Assembly: GCA_021636625.1 (NCBI GenBank)
Contig: JAJWLX010000004.1
Location: forward strand, 54,625 to 118,624
Direction of reading: 5' to 3'
Length of the DNA: 64,000 nt
DNA from: Prevotella sp.
GTDB lineage: Bacteria; Bacteroidota; Bacteroidia; Bacteroidales; Bacteroidaceae
Shown here: positions 7,323 to 15,097 of the stretch, one piece after another
Numbering within the stretch: position 1 is the first letter of the stretch
Layout: each line of letters begins with the position of its first letter
Position numbers and translations under genes: made by a program
Notes under the pieces: model-generated
Told to the model about the DNA's origin: nothing
Databases searched by the model: none
The model's input: the letters and a program-made list of their open reading frames with translations, nothing else

Positions 7323-8249
7323 ATGAATTTACAGCAACTGAAATACATTGTGGCACTCAACCGCTTTCGCAATTTTGCGAGAGCGGCAGAGGCTTGTCAG
7401 ATTTCGCAGCCTACACTCAGTGCCATGCTTGTGAAACTGGAGGAAGAACTGGATACCCGTATCTTCGAAAGAAACAACAAAACCGTATCTCCCACTACGC
7501 CAGGAAAGAAGATTATCCGTCAGGCAGAAACAGTATTGCAGGAGATAGAACGCATCCCGGAAATCGTGATGGAAGATAAGGGTGAGATAGGCGGAAGTCT
7601 GTCGCTCGCCGTGGGACCAACCATTGCCCCCTACATCCTGCCCAGGTTCATCAGATACTATCGGGAAAACTATCCATCGGTAGATCTCAATATCCTGGAA
7701 CTGAAGGCTGATTTCATGCTCGATTCCCTGCTTCGTGGCGAGATGGATGCCGGCATAGCCATCTCCGACAATGTCCGTGAAGGCATTCTGGAGATACCTC
7801 TCTACACGGAGAAGTTCTACGTGTATCTAGCCGAGAGCTGCTGGCGCAAGCTCCCTGTTTTCAAGCCTGAGAATCTGGAGTATGAGAATATGTGGATTAT
7901 GAAGGAGGCACAGTGTCTGCGCAACAGTGCCTTTTCGTTCTGCAAGGCCCGCAGCAAGGGTCATCACATCTATGAGGCAGGCAGCATCGAGACCCTGATA
8001 AGGATAGTGGATGAGAACGGCGGCTTCACCATCATTCCAGAGATGCACCTCCCTTTCCTGAGTGAGGAGCAGAAAAGGAATGTAAGAAAGATAGAGGAAG
8101 ATTATCTGTCGCAGAGGCGCATATCGCTCTATATCAGGGAGGATTACATCCGTGAGCGGATGCTGAACACCCTGGTCGATACCCTCAAGATATTCATTCC
8201 AGAGGAGATGATGGGAGAAGGCATCAGGAAATACGGCATCAAGCTGTAA
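7323..8249 (+). CDS. oxyR: OxyR-type LysR regulator
   Basis: 308 residues. An N-terminal winged helix-turn-helix (NLQQLKYIVAL through PTLSAMLVKLEEEL) is followed by a LysR substrate-binding domain. Cys198 and Cys207 sit in QCLRNSAFSFC, the same sequence context and nine-residue spacing as the peroxide-sensing Cys199/Cys208 pair of E. coli OxyR. This supports a peroxide sensor that switches by disulfide formation. The gene starts 38 bp after the iron-sulfur membrane protein and may be co-transcribed with the redox operon. Confidence 0.92.
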   Translation: MNLQQLKYIVALNRFRNFARAAEACQISQPTLSAMLVKLEEELDTRIFERNNKTVSPTTPGKKIIRQAETVLQEIERIPEIVMEDKGEIGGSLSLAVGPTIAPYILPRFIRYYRENYPSVDLNILELKADFMLDSLLRGEMDAGIAISDNVREGILEIPLYTEKFYVYLAESCWRKLPVFKPENLEYENMWIMKEAQCLRNSAFSFCKARSKGHHIYEAGSIETLIRIVDENGGFTIIPEMHLPFLSEEQKRNVRKIEEDYLSQRRISLYIREDYIRERMLNTLVDTLKIFIPEEMMGEGIRKYGIKL

Positions 8250-8272
8250 CTATCAGCCAGATGAGTTGAATA

Positions 8273-8296
8273 CAAGAAAAATCCCCCTTTTTCTTG
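8273..8296 (+). terminator. Hairpin after oxyR
   Basis: CAAGAAAAA and TTTTTCTTG arms around a TCCCCC loop. No separate T run follows, so termination may be weak. Confidence 0.45.
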
Positions 8297-8390
8297 CGTA
8301 ATTAAAATGTATATTGCTCAATATTGAAATCCCACAACGGTGAATTCATAGAATTGTACCCTATTGTGATGGAAGATTAAGAAAAAGCAT

Positions 8391-8432
8391 ATCCGCAACA
8401 GATACCGTGGGAGGTAAATGTTGCGGATTTTT
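8391..8432 (+). terminator. Intrinsic terminator upstream of the DUF362 remnant
   Basis: ATCCGCAACA at 8391-8400 pairs with TGTTGCGGAT at 8419-8428, followed by T residues. It follows about 100 bp of sequence with no intact gene. Confidence 0.75.
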
Positions 8433-8455
8433 CATTCAATATGACTTTCGGCTAG

Positions 8456-8722
8456 GCATATAAAACCCTGGTAGACTGCGATTGCGACAGCCATCCTGCA
8501 GACCCGAAACTCAAGGATATGGGAATTCTTGCAAGCACGGATCCTGTGGCTCTTGATCAGGCTTGCCTAGACCTTGTTTTCACCCACAAAGGAAAACCTG
8601 GTGATGATGAAAAGCCACTCATTGAGCGAATCAATCGTCAGCATGGTACCTACATCACAGATTATGCAGAGAAGATAGGTTTTGGAAGCAAGAAATACAG
8701 TCTGGTGATGATTAAGCAATGA
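8456..8722 (+). pseudogene. DUF362 protein remnant (C-terminal part)
   Basis: The frame reads from just after a stop at 8453-8455 through LVDCDCDSHPADPKLKDMG to ILASTDPVALDQACLDLVF and ends YSLVMIKQ. This is the recognisable C-terminal third of DUF362 iron-sulfur-associated proteins, whose intact members are several hundred residues long. The N-terminal two thirds are missing, and a terminator lies immediately upstream. An internal ATG at 8519 would give only 67 residues lacking the cysteine pair. A dead remnant is more likely than a functional short protein. Confidence 0.75.
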
Positions 8723-8829
8723 AAAAGATAATCACAAAACATAAATCCTGCCAAATTGCCCATTTCTGCATGACATAATTTGATGAAAATCAAGAAATCG
8801 GGCATTTTCTGAAGTTTTCTCTCAAAAAG

Positions 8830-8861
8830 TTGTGTTCGCACACAAAAAGGCATTACCTTTG
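8830..8861 (+). promoter_or_regulatory. Promoter of the two micropeptide genes
   Basis: TTG at 8830-8832 and TACCTTTG at 8854-8861 with a 21-nt spacer. Transcription would start near 8868, about 45 nt before the first micropeptide. Confidence 0.7.
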
Positions 8862-8913
8862 CACTCGAAAAGATTGAATAACGAATAATTAAAGTAAAGA
8901 AAGGGTAACAATT

Positions 8914-9003
8914 ATGATGGTATTAGGAATGACACTGGCAGTTGTAGCTGCTCTTTTTGCAGAGGTTGTAAATGTCAACAAGAAGATTAGCCTCGGCAAG
9001 TAA
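8914..9003 (+). CDS. 29-residue single-helix micropeptide
   Basis: The frame starts with two adjacent ATGs and encodes MMVLGMTLAVVAALFAEVV followed by a short polar tail with KK. It is one hydrophobic helix of about 17 residues. It has a good promoter 60 bp upstream and a paralogue-like neighbour at 9099-9185; both share a V-GM-LA pattern and an AE at the helix end. Together with a strong terminator after the pair, this supports real translation. Function is unknown; membrane stress peptide, assembly factor or toxin-like peptide are all possible. Confidence 0.65.
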   Translation: MMVLGMTLAVVAALFAEVVNVNKKISLGK

Positions 9004-9098
9004 TCAGCCCTTGAGAGGCATCTTAGAATGCTTTCAAGGAAGTTGATTGGAAATGGATAAAGATTAGGATAACAGATTAATAGAGAAAGGATAAGATT

Positions 9099-9185
9099 AT
9101 GTTAGTTGTAGGTATGATTTTAGCAATGATCGTTGCAGCGTGCGCAGAGTATGGTGCTAGATCTAACATGAAGGACTTCGCTTAA
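9099..9185 (+). CDS. 28-residue single-helix micropeptide, paralogue of the preceding one
   Basis: Encodes MLVVGMILAMIVAACAEYGA and a short tail ending KDFA. It aligns without gaps to the preceding micropeptide over the hydrophobic part, with V-GM-LA and AE shared, and adds one cysteine. It lies 95 bp downstream on the same strand and before a strong terminator, so both are probably on one transcript. No family recognised. Confidence 0.65.
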   Translation: MLVVGMILAMIVAACAEYGARSNMKDFA

Positions 9186-9241
9186 CAAGCAGTTCTTCTT
9201 TCAATTTGAGAGAATTTAAACAGTAGTTCCATATAATAAAT

Positions 9242-9296
9242 AAGGAAAGGCAGCTGTTGGCATTTGAAAGATGCCAGCAGCTGTCTTTCCTTTTTT
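9242..9296 (+). terminator. Strong terminator after the micropeptide pair
   Basis: A long stem of AAGGAAAGGCAGCTG type with its complement around an ATGCCA/TTGGCAT top, followed by six T residues. It separates the micropeptides from the downstream gene. Confidence 0.9.
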
Positions 9297-9453
9297 ATAT
9301 TCATTTATGATAGTTTTGGGGCATCCCCAATCATGGCACGTGCCCATGAAGAGTGGCGGAAGTCTGTAGCAAGGGTAATGCCTGTCTTTTTACGCAGCCA
9401 AAATAAAAATCATTTTTCCATCAAAAAAATACGTTATTTCGGATTTTTTTTCG

Positions 9454-9461
9454 TAATATTG
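9454..9461 (+). promoter_or_regulatory. -7 box of the pectinesterase-family gene
   Basis: TAATATTG, one base off TAnnTTTG, followed by GCACC as is common in this genome. The start codon is 31 bp downstream. Confidence 0.55.
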
Positions 9462-9491
9462 CACCCTAAAACAACATTAAAGGCTATTGAT

Positions 9492-10976
9492 ATGAAACGA
9501 ATCTTTATCTCAATGACAGGTTTCATCACCTGTATGAACCTGATGGCACAAACTCCTGTCAGTTTTTATCCTCAGGAGAATGACCAAGACATCAACATCG
9601 ATACACATCTGGTCATCGTGTTTGACAAGACAGTAAAGACTGGCAGCAAGGGCATAATCACTGTTACGGACAAGACAACTCGAAAAGTGGTTGATAGAAT
9701 CGACATGAGCATTCCGGCGGGACCAACCGAAGGACAGCCCAAGAATCCAAATGCTGTCTATACTCCCGTTCCCTATATATATAAGGTGGAGAATGTAACC
9801 AATCGCAATACTCGTCCTGGAACTCCATCAGGTGCTGCCCAGGAAGACAAGCGCAAGTATCAGAAGACCATCATTGGTGGATTCTCTGATGCCTTTCACT
9901 TCTATCCTGTCATCTGTCATGGGAACAAAGCAACCATTTATCTGCATAACAGTATGCTGGAATATGGACATGAATATGAAATCAAGATTAGCAAGGGTAC
10001 GATTGAGGGATGGAATGGCAAGAAGTCATGGACGTTTAGGACTAAGAAAAACGCCCCTTCTGCAGATTTGCGTCATATCGTTGTGGCAGCTGATGGCAGC
10101 GGAGACTTCTCCACTCTGCAAGGTGCCATGGATTGGATACCAGACTCATTGCCTTCTGAAGCCAGCAGGAAAAAGGTTTTCGTGAAGAATGGAGATTATG
10201 AAGAGCTGGTTTATTTCCGCAATAAGCGATTCGTAACTATCCAAGGAGAATCCATGGATGGGGTAGTGGTACATTACCCCAATAACGAGGTATTCAATCC
10301 TCACCCGGTTGATATCAAGACCAATGAGCAGAAAGGAACATTCCCTTCTCGCCGTGCAGCTGTGGCAGCAGACAACTGTGCCGACATGATTTTCAAGAAT
10401 ATCACCTTCAAGACTGATTGCAAGGGACAGGCTGAGGGATTCCTGCTCAATGGTGAAAGAAACTTTGCTGAGAATGTGCATGTAATCGGTGATGGTGATG
10501 CTCTTCAGGTGAATGGTTCTGCCTACTGGCTCAACTGCGTGATTGATGGAGGAGGTGACACGGTGCTGGGTAGAGGTCCATCCTATTTCAATCACTGTAC
10601 ACTTTCCAGCTATGGTGCTTTCATGTGGATTAGAAATACCAGGGAGAACCATGGTAACATCTTCAATGACTGTACCTTCAAGGGATTGGGCAAGGATGCC
10701 GTGATAGCCCGCCTTCCTGACAACAAGGGCAGAAATTATCCTGATGCGGAATGCGTGCTGCTGAACTGTACGCTTGATGGTGTGCTTTCTGAAGGCTTTG
10801 GCCCCATAGATGAGTCGGCATCTACGGCAAATCTCCTGGAATTCAACAGCCATGACAAGGAAGGTAAAACTATAGATATCAGCAAGAGAAACAAGCATGT
10901 ACGTCAGCTTGACGCCATCAAGGATGCTGAGACAATCGGAAAATACTCCAATGCAAGTTGGGTACTGAATTGGTAA
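9492..10976 (+). CDS. Secreted pectinesterase-family beta-helix protein
   Basis: 494 residues from the ATG at 9492, chosen because it begins a signal peptide (KRIFISMTGFITCMNLMAQ) just after the promoter. Residues about 22-190 form an Ig-like domain; from about 195 (VVAADGSGDFSTLQGAMDWIP) there is a right-handed beta-helix of the pectinesterase family. Classical enzymes have QDTL, VDFIFG and LGRPW around the active site. Here the equivalent positions read GDALQ, GGGDTVLGRG and ARLPDNKG, so the catalytic Gln-Asp pair is altered. It may be a divergent esterase or a related carbohydrate-binding helix. It would act in the periplasm or at the cell surface, on pectin. Confidence 0.85.
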   Translation: MKRIFISMTGFITCMNLMAQTPVSFYPQENDQDINIDTHLVIVFDKTVKTGSKGIITVTDKTTRKVVDRIDMSIPAGPTEGQPKNPNAVYTPVPYIYKVENVTNRNTRPGTPSGAAQEDKRKYQKTIIGGFSDAFHFYPVICHGNKATIYLHNSMLEYGHEYEIKISKGTIEGWNGKKSWTFRTKKNAPSADLRHIVVAADGSGDFSTLQGAMDWIPDSLPSEASRKKVFVKNGDYEELVYFRNKRFVTIQGESMDGVVVHYPNNEVFNPHPVDIKTNEQKGTFPSRRAAVAADNCADMIFKNITFKTDCKGQAEGFLLNGERNFAENVHVIGDGDALQVNGSAYWLNCVIDGGGDTVLGRGPSYFNHCTLSSYGAFMWIRNTRENHGNIFNDCTFKGLGKDAVIARLPDNKGRNYPDAECVLLNCTLDGVLSEGFGPIDESASTANLLEFNSHDKEGKTIDISKRNKHVRQLDAIKDAETIGKYSNASWVLNW

Positions 10977-11009
10977 GAAAGGAGATTAATATAAATACCG
11001 GATGCCCTC

Positions 11010-12266
11010 TCATCGGTGTCTGCTTGCCTTCATTGGGTATTCTTCAACGCTTTTCTTCTGGGTATTCGGCAAGAATCCTGCAATGATGCCGAGCAATGGC
11101 AGGAAGGCACTCACCTGGAAGATGAACTCAATACTGGTCTTGTCGGCTAGCCATCCGAAGAAAGCTGAACCCAGTCCTCCCAGTCCGAACATCAGTCCGA
11201 AGAAAATGCCTGCTATCAATCCCACTTTATCTGGCATCAGGTCGGTGGCATATACCACGATGGAAGAGAATGCCGAGGCGATGATCAAGCCGGAAAGGAA
11301 GGTACAGATGATGGTCCACGTGAAGTTGACGAAAGGCATGGCGATGGCAAAAGGGGCTGCTCCCAGAATGGAGAACCAGATGACATACTTTCTGCCAAAC
11401 TTGTCACCCAGCATGCCTCCTGCTACGGTACCTATGGCAAAGGCGGCAAGGAATACGAAGAGGCACAGCTGCGAGGTCTGCACCGAAACCCCGAACTTAT
11501 CTATCAGGAAGAAGGTGAAGTAACTCGTAATACAGGCTGTATAGAAATACTTGGAGAACACGAGCATGATGAGGATGAACAGAGCCCAATACTTCACCCT
11601 TTTAGAGATATGAGTGTTGAGAAGCGGTTGTTTCTGCGGATGGTTCACCACGTAAGCCAATCGTGCCTTATACCAGACTCCCAATCTTACCATGATGATG
11701 GCGGCCAGTAGGGCTGCAAGGGCAAACCAGGAGATGGCATGCTGACCGAAAGGAAGGATGATGATGGCTGCAAGCAATGGTCCTATTGCAGAACCTCCAT
11801 TGCCACCCACCTGGAAGATGGATTGTGCCAGACTCTTCTTGCCTCCCGATGCCATCTGTGCCACTCTCGATGCTGTGGGATGAAACACGGACGAACCCAG
11901 ACCTACAACGCTCACTGCCAGGAGAATCAGGAAGTAATTCTCGGCGAAAGCCAGCAGGAGCAGGCCCATCAATGTGAAACACATGCCGATGGAGAGGGCA
12001 TAGGGACGGGGATGCTTATCGGCATAAAGTCCTGTGAAAGGTTGCAGAATAGAAGATGTCATCTGGAAAACCAGCGTGATGATGCCTATCTGTGCAAACG
12101 AGAAATCGAACTTATCCTTCACAATCGGATAGATGGAAGGGATAATCGACTGAATCATATCGTTCAGGAAATGGGAAATGCTACAGATGATGAGCATGGA
12201 ATACACTGTACCCTCTACCATCGTAGGATTTCCCTTGATTTTACTGCCTATAGACTTGATGTTCAT
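11010..12266 (-). CDS. Fosmidomycin-resistance (Fsr) family MFS transporter
   Basis: 418 residues with about twelve membrane helices. The N-terminal SHFLNDMIQSIIPSIYPIVK and later VGLGSSVFHPTASRVAQMASGG are hallmarks of the Fsr branch of the major facilitator superfamily. Fsr exports fosmidomycin in E. coli; natural substrates are not established. It lies 15 bp downstream of ogt and probably ends the VOC-ogt-fsr operon, hinting at a small toxic or electrophilic compound as shared theme (inference). Confidence 0.88.
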   Translation of the reverse strand: MNIKSIGSKIKGNPTMVEGTVYSMLIICSISHFLNDMIQSIIPSIYPIVKDKFDFSFAQIGIITLVFQMTSSILQPFTGLYADKHPRPYALSIGMCFTLMGLLLLAFAENYFLILLAVSVVGLGSSVFHPTASRVAQMASGGKKSLAQSIFQVGGNGGSAIGPLLAAIIILPFGQHAISWFALAALLAAIIMVRLGVWYKARLAYVVNHPQKQPLLNTHISKRVKYWALFILIMLVFSKYFYTACITSYFTFFLIDKFGVSVQTSQLCLFVFLAAFAIGTVAGGMLGDKFGRKYVIWFSILGAAPFAIAMPFVNFTWTIICTFLSGLIIASAFSSIVVYATDLMPDKVGLIAGIFFGLMFGLGGLGSAFFGWLADKTSIEFIFQVSAFLPLLGIIAGFLPNTQKKSVEEYPMKASRHR

Positions 12267-12281
12267 TTCTTTTTTACTCTC

Positions 12282-12815
12282 TTATTTGAAAATCAACTTT
12301 TTATGCTGTTTTTGTTCTGCTTCAAGCTCCAATAACCTTCTCTTTGCGTCTAATCCTCCGGCAAAACCTGTAAGGCAATGATTGCTACCGATAACACGAT
12401 GGCAGGGAATGAAAATGCTGATGCCATTAGCTCCGATGGCACCTGCCACGGCTCTTGTGCCATTGGGGTTACCCATACTTATGGCTATTTCCTTATAGTT
12501 TCTTGTTTCTCCGTAGGGTATGTTGAGCAATGCATGCCATACTTTTTTCTGAAAATCGGTTCCTATAGGACGCAACGGAATATCGAATATCTTGCGGATG
12601 CCGGTGAAATATTCATTCAGCTGCTTCTTGGCAAGTTCCAGGATAGGGGTTGTCTCAATTTTGAACTCAGCCTTCATATACTGCGAAACCCGAAGCTTAT
12701 TGCGCTCTGCATATGGCATTTCATTCCAATCACAAAGACACAAATCATCACCCACAGATGCCAGAATTAACTCTCCGCAGGGCGAGTTGTAATATTGGAT
12801 GTTTATTTGCTGCAT
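12282..12815 (-). CDS. ogt: Methylated-DNA--protein-cysteine methyltransferase
   Basis: 177 residues. The active-site motif IPCHRVIG places the acceptor cysteine at residue 138, preceded by the GNPNGTRAVAGAIGAN segment and the helix-turn-helix region that flips the damaged base. It transfers the methyl group from O6-methylguanine to itself, a suicide repair reaction in the cytoplasm. It is the middle gene of a three-gene minus-strand operon, 27 bp after the VOC protein gene. Confidence 0.95.
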   Translation of the reverse strand: MQQINIQYYNSPCGELILASVGDDLCLCDWNEMPYAERNKLRVSQYMKAEFKIETTPILELAKKQLNEYFTGIRKIFDIPLRPIGTDFQKKVWHALLNIPYGETRNYKEIAISMGNPNGTRAVAGAIGANGISIFIPCHRVIGSNHCLTGFAGGLDAKRRLLELEAEQKQHKKLIFK

Positions 12816-12842
12816 TCTATCAAATACGATGAAACGGAATCT

Positions 12843-13229
12843 TTATTTTTCATACAATTCTATCGGCAAACCATCTGGGTCACTGAAGAATACAAATCGC
12901 TTGTCAGTATATTCATCCGTGCGTATAGGCTCATGAGCGATGCCTTTACTGTCAAGTTCATCAATTGCATCCGAAAGATCATCTACCTCAAAAGCAAGAT
13001 GGCGCAGACCGGCTGCTTCCGGATAGGAAGGACGTGCTGGTGGGTTAGGGAAGGAGAATAACTCGATGACATAGTTGTCATCAAGCCAGCAGTCAGCTTT
13101 CCATGAGTCACGTTCCTTACGATAGTTTTCACTCATGATCTTCATTCCGAGCACATCTGTGTAGAAATGCTTGGATTTCACATAGTCGGAGCAAATCACG
13201 GCTATATGATGGATTTTGTTAAGTTTCAT
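12843..13229 (-). CDS. VOC family, YaeR/glyoxalase I-like protein
   Basis: 128 residues, one vicinal-oxygen-chelate domain built of two beta-alpha-beta-beta-beta modules. Metal-ligand positions are visible as H8 (KIHHIAVI), E56 (YVIELFSF), H77 (GLRHLAFEV) and E124 (PIELYEK). The best match is the YaeR-like group of uncharacterised glyoxalase-type metalloproteins. First gene of the operon with ogt and an Fsr exporter. Detoxification of a reactive compound is plausible but unproven. Confidence 0.88.
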   Translation of the reverse strand: MKLNKIHHIAVICSDYVKSKHFYTDVLGMKIMSENYRKERDSWKADCWLDDNYVIELFSFPNPPARPSYPEAAGLRHLAFEVDDLSDAIDELDSKGIAHEPIRTDEYTDKRFVFFSDPDGLPIELYEK

Positions 13230-13334
13230 ATCTTATGAATGTTTAAATGTGGGTAATGCCCAAGACCTTACGCTGGGATTTCATTACTTCTTGAATATTC
13301 ATGCCATTAAGTGCGTTATATTGTACTTATTGTG

Positions 13335-13365
13335 CAAAAATAATAAATATTTTCAGATTTCGCAA
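13335..13365 (-). promoter_or_regulatory. Promoter of the VOC-ogt-fsr operon
   Basis: TATTTTTG (13335-13342) with TTG (13363-13365) 20 nt upstream, minus strand. The leader is about 100 nt. Confidence 0.7.
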
Positions 13366-13623
13366 GATAAAGTACAATATCGCATTCTTATTTATAATAT
13401 ATTATACTATTATTGAACTTTTCTTTGAGTTTTGCCATATTTTCATTAACTTTGCCTGTAAAACTATCATTAAGGTTATGACTTAACTCCTCAGCGACTG
13501 CAGGGAGCGATAACTCCTTTAACTTCTGAACTTGCAAAACTTGAATATACAATGGTATTTTGAGCCGATTCAACATAAAGTCACCTTCAGAAATAGCTTC
13601 TCAAAAACAGCAATTCAACTCTT

Positions 13624-13685
13624 ATTCTCCTTTCACGACCACCATAGTATGCACATAATCAATTATTAAAGTGTGAAAGGAGAAT
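13624..13685. repeat. 13-bp perfect inverted repeat
   Basis: ATTCTCCTTTCAC at 13624-13636 and its exact complement at 13673-13685 with 36 bp between. It has no T run, so it is not a typical terminator; it could be the end of a decayed element or a binding site. Confidence 0.6.
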
Positions 13686-13762
13686 TCTGTACCCCTATGG
13701 GCATGGTAAGCGGCAATGTTGTGCCATAGTGAGGCAATAAGCGATACAAGCCGCTTTACGCC

Positions 13763-13872
13763 TCGTCAGTACTATCATGGCAACCTCTCAGTAACGTCTT
13801 TGCGCCTTGTAAGTACTATCATTGTTGCTTGTAAGTGCTATCATAGTTGCTTGTAAGTACTATCATCGTTGC
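13763..13872. repeat. 22-bp-period tandem array B
   Basis: Five units begin at 13763, 13785, 13807, 13829 and 13851. The last three share TTGTAAGTRCTATCAT; the first two are progressively diverged. The centre AGTACT is palindromic. Period is exactly 22. Confidence 0.75.
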
Positions 13873-13962
13873 ATCGGTTTTACGTAAATAGTCTTCGGAG
13901 TAACCTTTACTTGTTGTCGGAAGAATTAATGTTATAAGCCGGAGAAGCCTATATCTTCAGCC

Positions 13963-14046
13963 GCACAACAGCTGTTGTGCGCTCGTCCAACAGCTGATGT
14001 GCACATGCACAACACGTGTTGTGCACACGTCAATCAGCTGGTGGGC
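13963..14046. repeat. 22-bp-period palindrome array C
   Basis: Four 18-bp dyads centred at 13971.5, 13993.5, 14015.5 and 14037.5. Dyads 1 (GCACAACAGCTGTTGTGC) and 3 (GCACAACACGTGTTGTGC) are perfect palindromes; 2 and 4 are degenerate around CAGCTG. The 4-bp linkers vary. Confidence 0.85.
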
Positions 14047-14071
14047 GATTTCAATATCCGCTGCTCCTTCT

Positions 14072-14938
14072 CTAGAAGTCGCAAGGCAGGGCGGAGAGCT
14101 GCTGCATGATGGTCTTTGCCATACGGGCATGACCGGAATCATTAGGATGAAGACGGTCGGTATCCGGCTTGTTGAACATCTGGGCGCCAGCATCGTAAAG
14201 AGGGAAGAGACCCGAAAGGGAGTTGAGGTCGATAACTGGCACTGCCCATACATTGCCTGCCTCCTTGATAGCCTTCACGTATTCATCAAAGAAAAGACCA
14301 CGGGCGTTTTCGTACATCTCATCTGGCTGGATATTCTTGTCACCAGATGCAAAGTAAGCACGATGTACTGGTGTCATTACTACAATTTGCTTGGTAGGAT
14401 ACATCTGCTTCAGTTTCGACATGGCGATGTTGATACGACCTTTCAGGGTGTTCTTATCCATGGCAAAATGGCGATGGCGACGTTGAATCATTTCGCTTGG
14501 CTTGTGGCGGGCTACTCTCACACTGTCGAAAGTCTCCGTGTACCATTCGCCGATAGGCACACCATTGTTATAATCGTTGGTACCCATAAAGATAAGGATG
14601 GCATCAAAATCGTCGCCATGCTCTTTCTGGAGCTTATCTGCCTGGCGGGGAATGTCGTTCCACTGTCTGCCGCTTACACCATAAACGTATGGGGTGATGC
14701 GGAGCCAATCCTGCAGGAATCCCCAGTATTTCACTTTAGAAGCCTTGATGTTCGGATCTGTGATGGAGTCACCGAAGTAAGCCACCTTCTTGCCTTTCCA
14801 AGGATGCTGAAGGTTCTTGAAAGCCTTTTCTTTTTCGGCGATTTCTTTCTTGCTCATCGCCTTTTGGGCGAAGGCGGGCATGGTTGGCATCGCCAAAGTC
14901 AAGGCGAGTGCCAGGGTAATCATTGTTTGTTTCTTCAT
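14072..14938 (-). CDS. Secreted SGNH/GDSL hydrolase
   Basis: 288 residues with a signal peptide (about 24 residues ending PAFAQ). The catalytic blocks are present: GDSI with the nucleophile Ser58, the GTND block (FMGTNDYNNG) and the C-terminal DRLHPNDSGH with Asp and His. Such enzymes deacetylate or de-esterify polysaccharides and other esters in the periplasm. The nearby pectin-related genes make a plant-glycan esterase role plausible. Its 3' end abuts the palindromic array C by 25 bp. It is divergent from the MFS gene at 15098. Confidence 0.9.
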   Translation of the reverse strand: MKKQTMITLALALTLAMPTMPAFAQKAMSKKEIAEKEKAFKNLQHPWKGKKVAYFGDSITDPNIKASKVKYWGFLQDWLRITPYVYGVSGRQWNDIPRQADKLQKEHGDDFDAILIFMGTNDYNNGVPIGEWYTETFDSVRVARHKPSEMIQRRHRHFAMDKNTLKGRINIAMSKLKQMYPTKQIVVMTPVHRAYFASGDKNIQPDEMYENARGLFFDEYVKAIKEAGNVWAVPVIDLNSLSGLFPLYDAGAQMFNKPDTDRLHPNDSGHARMAKTIMQQLSALPCDF

Positions 14939-14970
14939 TGCTAGTTTGTTTTTAATTCTTTTTCTGAGTG

Positions 14971-14978
14971 CAAAGGTA
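14971..14978 (-). promoter_or_regulatory. -7 box of the SGNH hydrolase gene
   Basis: TACCTTTG on the minus strand followed by GCAC, 33 bp before the start codon. Confidence 0.65.
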
Positions 14979-15043
14979 CGTCAAAAATCTCATACCGAGC
15001 TATATTTTTTGTTCAAATATCACTCTTTTTCTGCTTTTTTTTG

Positions 15044-15051
15044 TAATTTTG
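15044..15051 (+). promoter_or_regulatory. -7 box of the MFS gene at 15098
   Basis: TAATTTTG followed by GCAGC, 46 bp before the start codon and 65 bp from the divergent hydrolase promoter. Confidence 0.65.
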
Positions 15052-15097
15052 CAGCCGCTAATAGAAATGAGTAATTATAATAGGTATATTATTAAGG

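Larger units (their letters stand above)
9186..9491. other. Gap before the pectinesterase-family gene
   Basis: Holds the strong terminator of the micropeptide unit (9242-9296) and the promoter of the next gene (9454-9461). The frame of the next gene stays open back to 9264 but there is no support for translation from there. Nothing else seen. Confidence 0.6.
13577..14071. other. Repeat-rich gene-free region
   Basis: About 500 bp without a credible gene. Contents in order: a 13-bp perfect inverted repeat (13624-13636 with 13673-13685), array B (13763-13872) and array C (13963-14046), both with 22-bp period. It ends 25 bp before the stop of the SGNH hydrolase gene. Confidence 0.75.

Noticed and set aside
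9264..9491. 76-codon extension of the pectinesterase-family gene
   Set aside because: It would start inside the terminator hairpin and hide the signal peptide that begins at 9492.
13388..13576. 62-residue minus-strand frame with plausible composition
   Set aside because: No promoter or family match; it overlaps the promoter side of the VOC-ogt-fsr operon and lies in very AT-rich DNA. It may be a relic but cannot be supported.
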